Positions 31,667 to 40,434 of a stretch of DNA of 64,000 nt are shown here, piece after piece. Location: positions 744,001-808,000 of the forward strand of contig NC_014961.1 in the NCBI RefSeq assembly GCF_000186365.1, written 5' to 3'. The notes under the pieces were generated by a model that was not told the origin of the DNA, did no database searches, and saw nothing but the letters and a program-made list of their open reading frames with translations. The DNA is from Desulfurococcus mucosus DSM 2162 (lineage in GTDB: Archaea; Thermoproteota; Thermoprotei_A; Sulfolobales; Desulfurococcaceae). The stretch's first letter is position 1; every line of letters starts with the position of its first letter. A program made the position numbers and the translations under genes.

Positions 31667-34069
31667 CTACCTCAATAATCCATGTCTCTTTATAATGCCG
31701 TATACGTAGTCAGGCGTCAACGGTATCCTGGCAACTTCCCTGGCTGCCTCCTTGCTTCTCAACGCGTGCGCAACTGCATTGGCTATGCTTGGAGCTATAC
31801 CCACGATCGATGGTTCTCCAAGTCCCTTTGCACCGAATGGTGCCCTAATGTAGCCTGCTTCAACGAAGTCTACAATTATCCTTTCGGGAATATCCATGCC
31901 GGTAGGTATGTGGTATGTTGATAGATTAGTGTTATAGACATGCCCATCGGGACTGTGATATGTGTCCTCCATTAATGCATAACCCATTCCCTGCAGGTAT
32001 CCTCCCACGCCGTGGTGTTCCGCGCCAGTTCTATTGATTACTCTTCCAATATCGTAGACTGTTACTGCTTCCTTGACTCTGACGACACCTGTCTCCATGT
32101 CAACTTCAACGTCGCTCACTATGGCTCCATAGGTGTAGGTGAAGTATGGTTGTCCTGTACCGGTTTCCTCATGCCACTCGGCTGGAGGCGCCCTATAGTA
32201 GCCGAACTCCTGTAGTGGAACACCCTTCCAGAATGCCTGCTCAACAAGCTCCTTCCAGGTTATATGGTGACCTGGGTCGTCTCTACAATATACTTTCGGA
32301 GCATCTATTACAACATCCTCGGGGCTCTTGCATCCAAGCATTGAAGATGCAAGCTCGTTGAGCCTTCTCCTCAGCTTGTAGGCTGCGACTAGTGTTGCGT
32401 TTCCACCCATGGCAGTGCTTCTCGATGCAACCGTGGGACCCGAGTCAGGTGTGGACGCTGTATCGGGGAGCTCCACCTTGAAGTAGTTTGGCGGCACACC
32501 CAGTATCTCGGCAGCTATGTTCACTAATCCCTGGATGGATCCCTGCCCCATGTCTGTCAGCCCTGTCCTGAACAATATACTTCCATCCCTCTGGATTATG
32601 ATCGTTGCCGATGAGTAGTCCGCTCCCTCCGCTCCAATACTGTTACCGTGGTAGAATACCGCTATACCTATTCCACGCCTCATGCTGCCACTTATCTGCG
32701 AGTACAGCTTCCTCTTCTCGTGCCACTTGCTCAGCTCCACGGCCCTCTCTATTGCCTCAACCAGTCCAACGCCGTGATCCAATAGTTGCCCATGGACTGT
32801 TCTATCCCCGGGTCTCAGGGCGTTCCTGAGCCTTATCTCCACTGGGTCTATTCCAAGCTCCTCTGCCAGTATGTCCATCTGCCTCTCTACAGCGAAGGTG
32901 ACCTGCGGGTTTCCGAAGCCCCTGAACGCTCCAGCCGGTACCCTGTTAGTGTAGACGACCGCTAGGTCGACTTTCGCATTATACACCTTGTAGGGGCCTG
33001 TGCTGTGGACTATAGCCCTCCATCCCACGAAGGGCCCCAGGCTGGCGTACGCACCGGTGTCAAGCACTATCTCTGCTTCAACACCTAGTAATGTCCCGTC
33101 TCTCTTGGCTGCGTGCCTATACCTGGCTATCATGGGATGCCTCTTCGTGTGACCTATTATTGACTCCTCCCTTGTATGCAACACTACCGCCGGTCTCTTG
33201 GTATACATGGCTGCCAGCGCCGCCTTAGCGGCGATCTCGTTTCCAACATCCTCTGCACCGCCGAAGCCTCCTCCGAGTGCCGGGGCTATGACTCTCACCA
33301 TGTTGAATGGGAGTCCCAGGACGTTGGAGACAGCCCGTCTTGTGTCGAAGGGACACTGTGTCTTAGCATATATTGTGACTCCTCCATCCGGCTCAGGTAT
33401 GGCGATGGCTGCCTCGGGCTCTAGGTATGCGTGCTCCTGCATAGGAGTTCTGTATTCGTTCTCCACTATTACACTGGCATTTCTGAATGCTTCATCAATG
33501 TTTCCAACCCTGATCTTGTATCTCGATAAGATGTCGCTTCCGCGTTCATCATGTATCAGGGTATGTGGCTTCTCCCTCAGCCCGTTCCATTCAACTATCT
33601 TCAATGGGTCTATGAATACTTCTAGTGGCTCGTAGTCAACGTGCACTCTTTCCCCAGCGTCCCTGGCGTTTTCAAGGCTTTCAGCCACTACTAGTGCAAC
33701 TGTATCACCTATGTACCTTACTTTCCTATCTGCTATAAGAGGTTGGTCGGGTAGTACGTAGCCGACGTCATTTATACCGGGTATGTCCCTAGATGTAATC
33801 ACCCTTACAACGCCTGGGTATCTAGCTGCCTCCGAGACATCGATGCTCTTGATCCATGCATGGGCGTACCTTGACCTCACGCTGTACACGAATACAGGGT
33901 TCTTGAGGAGCCTTATGAAGTCGGCTGTGTATATCGGCTTACCCGTTAACTTACTTATGGCGTCCCATCTCACTACATGCTTGCCAACATACTTGAACTC
34001 CTTCGTCGGCTTCTCCTTGGTTTCATTGAATACTTTTTCAACTATCTCAACATACTCAGGCTTACTCAT
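31667..34069 (-). CDS. Molybdenum hydroxylase (xanthine dehydrogenase/aldehyde oxidoreductase family), large subunit
   Basis: 800 aa, the normal length. The molybdopterin-binding domains show ALGGGFGGAEDVGNEIAAKA (near residue 265), the active-site loop PAGAFRGFGNPQ (near 378, unlike the AYRCSFR loop of CO dehydrogenase), TDMGQGSIQGL and the C-terminal GAKGLGEPSIVG, whose Glu is the catalytic base of the family. It hydroxylates an aldehyde, purine or aromatic substrate using water, passing electrons to the 2Fe-2S and FAD subunits encoded just upstream in the order medium-small-large. Substrate not determinable. Confidence 0.88.
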   Translation of the reverse strand: MSKPEYVEIVEKVFNETKEKPTKEFKYVGKHVVRWDAISKLTGKPIYTADFIRLLKNPVFVYSVRSRYAHAWIKSIDVSEAARYPGVVRVITSRDIPGINDVGYVLPDQPLIADRKVRYIGDTVALVVAESLENARDAGERVHVDYEPLEVFIDPLKIVEWNGLREKPHTLIHDERGSDILSRYKIRVGNIDEAFRNASVIVENEYRTPMQEHAYLEPEAAIAIPEPDGGVTIYAKTQCPFDTRRAVSNVLGLPFNMVRVIAPALGGGFGGAEDVGNEIAAKAALAAMYTKRPAVVLHTREESIIGHTKRHPMIARYRHAAKRDGTLLGVEAEIVLDTGAYASLGPFVGWRAIVHSTGPYKVYNAKVDLAVVYTNRVPAGAFRGFGNPQVTFAVERQMDILAEELGIDPVEIRLRNALRPGDRTVHGQLLDHGVGLVEAIERAVELSKWHEKRKLYSQISGSMRRGIGIAVFYHGNSIGAEGADYSSATIIIQRDGSILFRTGLTDMGQGSIQGLVNIAAEILGVPPNYFKVELPDTASTPDSGPTVASRSTAMGGNATLVAAYKLRRRLNELASSMLGCKSPEDVVIDAPKVYCRDDPGHHITWKELVEQAFWKGVPLQEFGYYRAPPAEWHEETGTGQPYFTYTYGAIVSDVEVDMETGVVRVKEAVTVYDIGRVINRTGAEHHGVGGYLQGMGYALMEDTYHSPDGHVYNTNLSTYHIPTGMDIPERIIVDFVEAGYIRAPFGAKGLGEPSIVGIAPSIANAVAHALRSKEAAREVARIPLTPDYVYGIIKRHGLLR

Positions 34070-34079
34070 ACTCCCACCC

Positions 34080-34616
34080 CTAGGACACCACCTTCATATG
34101 ATACTTCTCCCTCACCTGCTTCTCATCGAAGTAGACTTTCCCTTCACTAATGTACTTCGCGGCAAGCTTTGCGGCAGCAAAGTAGTAGTGGTAGCTTCCA
34201 CATCTGCAGAGAGTGCTGCTCAACCACTCTTTCACCTCTTCGAAGCTTGGGTTGGGATTATGATCCAGTAACGCCTTGGTCATCATCATGAAGCCCGGTG
34301 TACAGAACCCGCATTGCACGCCCCTGGTCTCAATGAATGCCACCTGGATGGCGTGTAGTTTCCCTTCAGGCGCTAAGCCCTCAAGGGTTGTTACCTTGGC
34401 TCCGTCCAGCGTCGACGTCAATGTTAGGCATGAATGCCTCGGCAAGCCGTTCACCAACACTATACATGTACCGCATTCTCCTCTTCCACATCCTTCCTTG
34501 ACGCTGGTTAGTCCAAGCCTGTACCTCAGTGTGTCTATGAGTCTCTCATGTGGCGGCACCTCTAAGATGTGTTCAACACCGTTTACCTCGAGCTTCACCT
34601 TAACGGTTCTCGTCAA
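34080..34616 (-). CDS. Molybdenum hydroxylase small subunit, two [2Fe-2S] clusters
   Basis: 178 aa, typical length. The plant-ferredoxin-type cluster site is GCGRGECGTCIVLVNG (residues about 42-57) with a further Cys near 66, and the second cluster site is GVQCGFCTPGFMM (about 98) and TLCRCGSYHY (about 134; the family usually has CRCTGY). It wires the molybdenum centre to FAD. It is 10 bp before the large subunit gene and 1 bp after the medium subunit gene. Confidence 0.9.
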   Translation of the reverse strand: MTRTVKVKLEVNGVEHILEVPPHERLIDTLRYRLGLTSVKEGCGRGECGTCIVLVNGLPRHSCLTLTSTLDGAKVTTLEGLAPEGKLHAIQVAFIETRGVQCGFCTPGFMMMTKALLDHNPNPSFEEVKEWLSSTLCRCGSYHYYFAAAKLAAKYISEGKVYFDEKQVREKYHMKVVS

Positions 34617-34617
34617 C

Positions 34618-35525
34618 CTATATCACCCCACTCGAGATACGTTTCTCCGCCAGGAGGAGGCCCCTCCTAAGGGAGGTTTTCGACATGTCGAGCCTATACT
34701 CATCGCTTGTCCACCAGTCACTGATCCTCTTCATTTCTCTCTCTAGGCATGACTCGGCTTCCCTGAGAACGCTCTCACTCAATGTTTTACCGATTACACA
34801 CTCCTCCGTCATCCTCGCTCTGCCAGGTATCCTGCGCTCCTTCACCATGTCGAACGCTATTCTCACGTCTTTCACGCGTTCTCCCTCCTTGGTGAGGTAG
34901 AATGCTCCCGTGACGATGCCAGCTATTATCAACTCCCTCCTGTCGAACTTTATGAAGGCACTGCTCGTGCCACTAGGGGGCTCCCTGAAGGATATCTCGG
35001 TAATGAGCTCATTGGGTTTGATAATTGTAGTCCTCTTATCGACCAGGAACTCCTCGAGGCTTACCTCCCTTACACCGCTGGCGCTTTCAAGCCTTAGTCT
35101 TGCATCGTAGACCAGTAGTAGTGTTATGTAGTCGCTGTATTGCGTTGCCGAGGCTATGTTACCGCCTATGGTTGCATTAAACCTTATCGCCATTGTACCG
35201 AACTTCTTGAAGACATCGGTGAAGCCAGCGTACCTGATGTCTCGGTGGAGCGTGCTCCGGCTTATCTCCCACAGTGTTGTCAAGGCTCCGATCCTCACTA
35301 CTCCGTTCTCGATCTTCACATAGGAGAGATCCTTTTTCAACGGGGAGAGGTCTACCAGGAACCGTGGCACCGGTATCCTTCTATCCCTTATCAATACTAG
35401 TAGTTCTGTGCCTCCAGCAAGCGGCTTTGCCTCCGGCGAATACTTGTCGAGGAACTGTAGTGCGTCATGGATGTCTCTGGGGCGGTAGACGTCGAAGATA
35501 CCGCAACACCCCCCTTGTTCACCAT
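34618..35525 (-). CDS. Molybdenum hydroxylase FAD-binding medium subunit, apparent +1 frame break near the 5' end
   Basis: The C-terminal 258 residues (from TTG 35394) contain ATIGGNIASATQYSDYITLL and the CO-dehydrogenase-flavoprotein C-terminal domain. In the same frame upstream, 35395 to about 35508 encodes a normal N-terminus: GIFDVYRPRDIHDALQFLDK, then PLAGGTELLVLIRDR, the FAD-binding start. No start codon lies in that frame. The plausible start, ATG 35525 or GTG 35522, reads MVNKGG and then leaves frame at a run of six G (35509-35514); one extra G would join them into a full 300-residue protein. A TATA-like AT-rich box at about 35549-35561 fits ATG 35525. Either a sequence error, a real mutation or frameshifting. 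Confidence 0.75.
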
Positions 35526-35548
35526 TTAGTAAAGCACACCCGTGGGTA

Positions 35549-35561
35549 ATAAATATTTACG
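35549..35561 (-). promoter_or_regulatory. TATA-like box of the molybdenum hydroxylase operon
   Basis: On the minus strand TAAATATTTATTA lies 24-36 bp before ATG 35525, the leaderless distance, supporting that start rather than the internal TTG at 35394. Confidence 0.5.
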
Positions 35562-35578
35562 AGTTCTACTGATTGATA

Positions 35579-35594
35579 CCAATTTAAATATTGG
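35579..35594. promoter_or_regulatory. Inverted repeat around the TATA box of the cysteine synthase-type gene
   Basis: CCAAT-TTAAAT-ATTGG: 5-bp arms enclose the TATA element (TTTAAATA, 35583-35590) about 38 bp before the TTG start, a possible operator overlapping the promoter. Confidence 0.4.
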
Positions 35595-35628
35595 CTCCCA
35601 CTTAGAAGAAGATTGAGGTGTGAGAGCC

Positions 35629-36636
35629 TTGAAGGTATGTAGAGATGTAACAGAATGTATTGGCGGCACCCCGATAGTGAGACTGTCAAGAATACTACCT
35701 GAAGGATTCACGGCCGAGATATGGGGTAAGATGGAGTTCACTAATCCAACGGGAAGCGTGAAGGACAGAATGGCCCTCTACATGATAAAGAGAGCCGTTG
35801 AGAAAGGCGAGTTGAAGCCGGGCATGACCATAGTGGTGCCGACGACCGGGAACACGGGGATAGCGTTCTCAGCGCTTGCAAGCGTCCTAGGCTTCAAGGT
35901 GTTGATAGTGATACCTGAAGAGATGAGTGCTGAGCGCTTCATGCTGATGAGGCTCTTTGGTGCAGAGTTCTACTTCACACCGGGCGGTGAAGCCGACGCC
36001 GGTACAGCTCTTGAAACAGCTAGGAGACTTGTCGCCGAGAACCCTGATAAATACTACCTCTTCGACCAGTGGGGTGACGAAGCCAATATACAGGCACACT
36101 ATGAGACAACCGGTAGAGAGATAATAGAGCAGGTCGGATGTCCTAAGGCGTTCGTAGCAGAGGTTGGAACAGGCGGCACCCTGATAGGTATAGCTAGGAG
36201 GCTAAAGGAGGAGTGCAAGGATGTTATAGTAGCCGGTGCTGAGCCGGCTGAGTGCCCTGTCGCAGCCGAATGGTTCAAGACCGGGAAACCAGGACCATGG
36301 GGTAGGCATGAGATCGAGGGAGTGGGGGACGGCTTCATACCCGACATAATTGCTAGAAACAAGCACCTCCTAGACGACTTCGTAACCGTGAGCAGTGAGG
36401 AAGCAATACAGATGGCTAGGAAAATTGCGAGACTAGAAGGGCTCCCAGTCGGTATAAGTAGCGGGGCAAACGTAGTAGCCGCGATAAAGCTTGCCAGAAC
36501 CCGTAAATTAGAGAGCGGCGACAAGGTTGTAACCATACTCCCAGACTACGCTGCCAGATACTTCAGCACAAGGCTATTCAAGAAGAAAAGGGAAGTAGTG
36601 AATAGGAAGCAATTACTGGAGGAACTCGACATTTAG
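35629..36636 (+). CDS. PLP-dependent cysteine synthase / cystathionine beta-synthase family enzyme
   Basis: 335 aa. The PLP lysine motif is NPTGSVKDRMALYM (near residue 42), the substrate loop TTGNTGIAFSALAS (near 70), the phosphate loop EVGTGGTLIGIARR (near 180) and the C-terminal GISSGANVVAA. These define the fold-type II family containing O-acetyl/phosphoserine sulfhydrylase. TTG 35629 is chosen because GAGGTG precedes it by 8 nt, while GTG 35620 lies 1 nt after GAGG. Sulfide incorporation into cysteine is most likely, but the serine-donor specificity is not clear. A 237-bp gap to the MFS gene follows. Confidence 0.85.
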   Translation: MKVCRDVTECIGGTPIVRLSRILPEGFTAEIWGKMEFTNPTGSVKDRMALYMIKRAVEKGELKPGMTIVVPTTGNTGIAFSALASVLGFKVLIVIPEEMSAERFMLMRLFGAEFYFTPGGEADAGTALETARRLVAENPDKYYLFDQWGDEANIQAHYETTGREIIEQVGCPKAFVAEVGTGGTLIGIARRLKEECKDVIVAGAEPAECPVAAEWFKTGKPGPWGRHEIEGVGDGFIPDIIARNKHLLDDFVTVSSEEAIQMARKIARLEGLPVGISSGANVVAAIKLARTRKLESGDKVVTILPDYAARYFSTRLFKKKREVVNRKQLLEELDI

Positions 36637-36764
36637 TTTTCGGGAAGCATTGAAAACCTGTTTTTAACCCTCTATTCTCCTCTCATCTACACATCCTTTA
36701 AGCCACAGGTAGACGATGGCGCTGTGACACCAGCCTGCATGGGTGAACCGAACAATCTCTCCAT

Positions 36765-36787
36765 ATATAGACCTAAATATAGATCTA
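36765..36787. repeat. Tandem 11-bp direct repeat upstream of the MFS transporter gene
   Basis: ATATAGACCTA (36765-36775) and ATATAGATCTA (36777-36787), one mismatch, start points 12 bp apart. They lie 45 bp upstream of the TATA box ATTTATAAG (36833-36841), a position where an activator or upstream TATA/BRE could act. Confidence 0.35.
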
Positions 36788-36832
36788 GGCGAGGAAACAT
36801 ATTTAAAGGCATCTATATATACATGGCCGAGG

Positions 36833-36841
36833 ATTTATAAG
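36833..36841 (+). promoter_or_regulatory. TATA box of the MFS transporter gene
   Basis: ATTTATAAG, about 35-40 bp before GTG 36874. Confidence 0.55.
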
Positions 36842-36873
36842 TAAAACTAAATCCGATTGAAATCCAGAGGCCG

Positions 36874-38154
36874 GTGGTGAATGCTATCATGGTTTCCGGC
36901 GACAGGTTTACGAGGAGTGTTAAGATATGGTTTGCAGAGTCTGCAACCTATAACTTCACAGTGAACATTTCGATGGGTTTAGTATACGCTCTGCTGATAA
37001 AGATGTACTCCTATGGGATACATGAGCTGGGCGTGCTCACCATTGCAAGACTCCTCGCATACGCCTCAAGCCAGTTACCAGCTGCATGGCTTGTAGAGGA
37101 ACATAGACACTTAAGGAAGAAGATCTGGCTTTACATGGGTATAGTGAACAGGGTTGGATGGGCACTAGTTATCCTCGCATTGTTTATGCCACGTGAATAT
37201 GTGCTACCATATGTAGCAGTGCTGAGCTTCATAGCCCAGTTCGCTGGTGGAGTAGCGGGTGTGGCAGCCATGGATGTGCTAGGTGACCTGGTGCCCTTCA
37301 AGGAATCCACGACAGTGTTCTCAAGGGCTAATCAGCTGGCATACTCCTCTATATTGGTGGCTCATGGATTAAGCATTGTATTGTTCGCTCTACCCATTGA
37401 GATTGCGTTAAAGTACACCACGGCTTACCTTATTGCACTAGTAGTGGCGATAGCCTCCTCCATACTACTATACTTCATACCGGACCCTGGGAGAAGCCTG
37501 CAATCGATAAACACTACTTCGCCCTCAGGCATGAGTGAAATCGATAAAGCATTGAAAAACATAATCCATGACCAAGGACTTAGAGGCTACCTATTCCTAA
37601 TCACATTCTTCAATTTCGCAGTGAATATTCCAGCACCGTTCTGGGACTACATAGTGATGAATACGACTGGAGGAAACGAACTCTTCGTTGTACTGAAGAA
37701 TTTCGCGGGCTTGTCCTCGAAGATTTTCGGCACAAGAATGTGGAGTACACTGATGAGGAGGAGGGGTGTTAGGAGAGCCATGATCGCTGGAATCGCGTCC
37801 TCCTCACTTATACCAGTGGCATACTCGTACATAGCGATGCCGTTTGAAATAATAGGTGTCGAGGCCTACAGCGGCTTCGTATGGGCGTCAATAGATATAT
37901 CATCCAACATCTATAACATCTACCTCTCCCCAAGCACTCTACGCCCACTCTACCTCTCCATGCTTGGCTTTACAACGAACACTGTGGCGGGACTAGCCTC
38001 AACACTTGGATCCATTATAGCTGTCTCAACGGGCAACATTACACCCGTGCTAATACTCTCCGGCACTATGAGGGGGCTCTCCGCACTACTAGCCTACAAG
38101 GTCTTGCCAGAGCCCGGTGAAACCCCTGTTAAAGCCGCCTCGATCACTAAGTAG
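36874..38154 (+). CDS. Major facilitator superfamily transporter
   Basis: 426 aa, about 12 predicted transmembrane helices in two halves joined by a loop near residue 205-230 (DPGRSLQSINTTSPSGMSEI). The first half contains short polar loops such as EEHRHLRKKIW after helix 2, in the position of the MFS loop motif. Substrate unknown. GTG 36874, 36877 and ATG 36889 are possible starts; GGTGGTGA 8 nt before the ATG makes it a strong alternative. The gene is monocistronic with its own promoter. Confidence 0.7.
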   Translation: MVNAIMVSGDRFTRSVKIWFAESATYNFTVNISMGLVYALLIKMYSYGIHELGVLTIARLLAYASSQLPAAWLVEEHRHLRKKIWLYMGIVNRVGWALVILALFMPREYVLPYVAVLSFIAQFAGGVAGVAAMDVLGDLVPFKESTTVFSRANQLAYSSILVAHGLSIVLFALPIEIALKYTTAYLIALVVAIASSILLYFIPDPGRSLQSINTTSPSGMSEIDKALKNIIHDQGLRGYLFLITFFNFAVNIPAPFWDYIVMNTTGGNELFVVLKNFAGLSSKIFGTRMWSTLMRRRGVRRAMIAGIASSSLIPVAYSYIAMPFEIIGVEAYSGFVWASIDISSNIYNIYLSPSTLRPLYLSMLGFTTNTVAGLASTLGSIIAVSTGNITPVLILSGTMRGLSALLAYKVLPEPGETPVKAASITK

Positions 38155-38168
38155 CGAGTGATGAACCC

Positions 38169-38268
38169 AGCCAACCTCCTCCGCTCTAAAAGGCGATGAT
38201 TCCCCGTTCAGGGGGTTCACTGGTCCCCGCATCTCCTCGGGTTTACATCCTTCATCTGCTGGGCAGTC
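38169..38268 (-). mobile_element. Element E: right module of an IS200/IS605-like element, inverted
   Basis: On the minus strand: GACTGCCCAGCAGATGAAGG, then ATGTAAACCCGAGGAGATG, CGGGGACCAGTGAACCCC, and a degenerate terminal hairpin before GGAGGAGGTTGGC. It aligns with element A from 15496 on, including the GACTGCCC lead-in, so the conserved unit of the right module is about 60 nt plus the hairpin. No left module is seen on this copy. It lies in the gap between the MFS and nre genes. Confidence 0.55.
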
Positions 38269-38359
38269 GGTGTGGTAACCGTGTAGTTGAAGAGAATTCA
38301 AGTGTTTTAAGCGGTTGCTATGGATCAATAATTTGATAGAGGTAAGGCGAAGCACTGCT

Positions 38360-39604
38360 ATGAGAAGTATTGACCCAAAGCTGTGCTCCATCTGCCGTGG
38401 TAGAGGGCTGTGCGGGCTTTCATACTGTCCAATCATTGCTAGAGCCATGGCCTCCCTTAAACTAGGCATGGTTTCAGGTTCACGTGTAATAGAGGGCTCA
38501 TCGCCTCCCTCCGTGTTCATCGGTAGGTATGGCTACCCATATGTGAGGGCTGGACCCGGAGTTCCACCTCTGAGTGGTGATACATTAGTATACGATCACC
38601 CTGAGTCATGGATAGGGAGGCGAATAGAGGAGATACTTGACTACAGGTGGAGCCTTGTCACAGGATACACTAGTGTCGATGTTAGGAGGCCTTTCAACAG
38701 GATAATAGAGGAGACGAGGCTCGTAGTCCTCAGCAGCAAGCCGGTGGATGTAAGGGTTGAGCTCTCGAAACCTCCCCGCCCCATGTTATCCTTCAGCGAG
38801 GAGGAACCCCCACAGGGTCCGCGTTCCCCCATGGAGAGGATGCAGGTCCTCGGGAATCCCTCTATCCCTAGGCCCGTTGAGAAAGCCTTTAATGATACTG
38901 ATCTACCAGCCGGCAGGGCAGTCGTATACCTCTATGAGTCCGGTATACCTGTATCGCATATCCAGAAGATCTTTAGCGTGGGTGCGCTGGGAGTAAAGGA
39001 GCAGAGGAGGCTGGTACCAACTAGGTGGAGTATAACGGCTGTCGACAGCATATTGTCCAGGGAACTACTCAAGGATGTGAAGAGTTATGAGTCTCTCAAC
39101 GAGATAGAGGTATACGTCCTCCGCCACTACGACAACTTGTTCGTGTCAATACTCTATCCAGCCAAGTGGAGCTTCGAGTGGATGGAGGCATGGTGGCCTG
39201 GATCCACGTGGAATCCTGGGATCAGCAACGTGATCGTGGAGGGAGACTACGAGGACTACCATGGTAGGACAACCTATCCAAGCATAGGCGGGTGCTATTA
39301 CGCCAGTATGCTTGCAACACTAGAGCATCTCTCAAGAGTGAGGAGGCAGGCTACAGCTGTTTTACTCAGAGAGATATATCCAGGCTTCAACCTGCCGATA
39401 GGTGTCTGGTTCGTCAGGGAGTCCATCAGGGAGATGTATAGGCGTGGACCCGTCCTGAAGACGAGTAATCTTGGGGAAGTCGCCATGCTCCTCGACAAGG
39501 TGACCAGGCTTGGAGCAGGCAAGTGGTTTGACTCCTCGAGGCTCCTCAAACGGATCTCCAGGTCGAAAAGCATTAGAGACTTCATGAGAGGTAGTCAGGC
39601 TTGA
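38360..39604 (+). CDS. nre: Archaeal DNA repair protein of the Nre family
   Basis: 414 aa. The N-terminus has a four-cysteine zinc-binding motif, CSICRGRGLCGLSYC (residues about 9-23). The conserved core of the archaeal Nre family follows (VFIGRYGYPYVRAGP, LVYDHPESWIGR, PVEKAFNDTDLPAG, ATAVLLREIYPGFNLPIGVW). Nre proteins protect archaea against DNA damage and some bind PCNA by a C-terminal PIP box; no convincing PIP box is seen at the end here (DFMRGSQA). ATG 38360 follows GAGGTAAGG. The end overlaps a radical SAM gene by 4 bp, a probable partner. Confidence 0.85.
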   Translation: MRSIDPKLCSICRGRGLCGLSYCPIIARAMASLKLGMVSGSRVIEGSSPPSVFIGRYGYPYVRAGPGVPPLSGDTLVYDHPESWIGRRIEEILDYRWSLVTGYTSVDVRRPFNRIIEETRLVVLSSKPVDVRVELSKPPRPMLSFSEEEPPQGPRSPMERMQVLGNPSIPRPVEKAFNDTDLPAGRAVVYLYESGIPVSHIQKIFSVGALGVKEQRRLVPTRWSITAVDSILSRELLKDVKSYESLNEIEVYVLRHYDNLFVSILYPAKWSFEWMEAWWPGSTWNPGISNVIVEGDYEDYHGRTTYPSIGGCYYASMLATLEHLSRVRRQATAVLLREIYPGFNLPIGVWFVRESIREMYRRGPVLKTSNLGEVAMLLDKVTRLGAGKWFDSSRLLKRISRSKSIRDFMRGSQA

Positions 39605-40398
39605 ACTGGGCGTTTAAAGTGATCAGAGTGAGATGCGAGACAGCCTTATCTAGGAGCGGACTACCCGGGTTAGACTACGCTTTGAACCCGTATACTGGCT
39701 GCGCCCATGCATGCATCTACTGCTATGCAAGGATGTACACTAGGAACAGGGAAGTAAGCGAGAACTGGGGGAGCATAGTACTTGTGAAGGAAAACATAGT
39801 GGACGTCCTCAAAAGAGAGGTTTCAACCCACCCTAGAGGAACAGTGGGGGTTGGCACAGTAACCGATGCTTACCAACCCGTTGAAGCAGTCTACAGGTTG
39901 ACGCGTCGCTCACTAGAGTTACTGTTGAAGCATGGTTTCCATGCAAGCATTCAGACCAAGAACCCATTGATCCTAAGGGATATAGATATCCTGACCAGGT
40001 ATCGAGGCCTCGTCGACGTAGGCTTCACGGTGACAACGCTTGACAGCGAGGTCTCTAGGTTTATAGAGCCGCGTGCACCACCTCCTGGCGCACGCGTCAG
40101 AGCCCTTGAAAAACTCTCAGAGGAGGGTATACCGGTGTGGGTTTTCTACGGGCCAATAATACCTGGCTTAAACAGCGATGAAGCAACCATAGAGGGTATT
40201 ATAGAGCTGTCGAGAAGACTCAATGCAACACTATATTACGATCCCTTACACGTGAAAAAATTCATGGAGACACCGGGCCACGCTCTTTACACTTACGCTG
40301 GGAGGATCCGGGAGGAGTGGAGGAGTGTTGAGAGGAAGATAAGAGAGGAGTGCAGGAAGCTGGGCGTGGTCTGTAAACCCGGGTTCGCTAACGGTTAG
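39601..40398 (+). CDS. Radical SAM protein, SPL/photolyase-like (COG1533 type)
   Basis: 265 aa. The radical SAM cysteines are in GCAHACIYCYARM (residues about 32-44, C-x3-C-x2-C). The preceding LPGLDYALNPYTGC and later YYDPLHVKKF are typical of the COG1533 group named for spore photoproduct lyase, of which this is a shorter archaeal relative. TTG start overlaps nre by 4 bp, and the pair suggests a repair function. The substrate is unknown; a DNA lesion is an inference from the neighbour. Confidence 0.78.
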   Translation: MNWAFKVIRVRCETALSRSGLPGLDYALNPYTGCAHACIYCYARMYTRNREVSENWGSIVLVKENIVDVLKREVSTHPRGTVGVGTVTDAYQPVEAVYRLTRRSLELLLKHGFHASIQTKNPLILRDIDILTRYRGLVDVGFTVTTLDSEVSRFIEPRAPPPGARVRALEKLSEEGIPVWVFYGPIIPGLNSDEATIEGIIELSRRLNATLYYDPLHVKKFMETPGHALYTYAGRIREEWRSVERKIREECRKLGVVCKPGFANG

Positions 40399-40434
40399 AA
40401 TGATACCGTATCTGGTGAATCCAGGGTAGGGGAA

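Noticed and set aside
35526-35741. 71-aa minus-strand frame over the start of the cysteine synthase-type gene
   Set aside because: It is out of frame with the hydroxylase FAD subunit, runs through the divergent promoter and opposes a well-supported gene.
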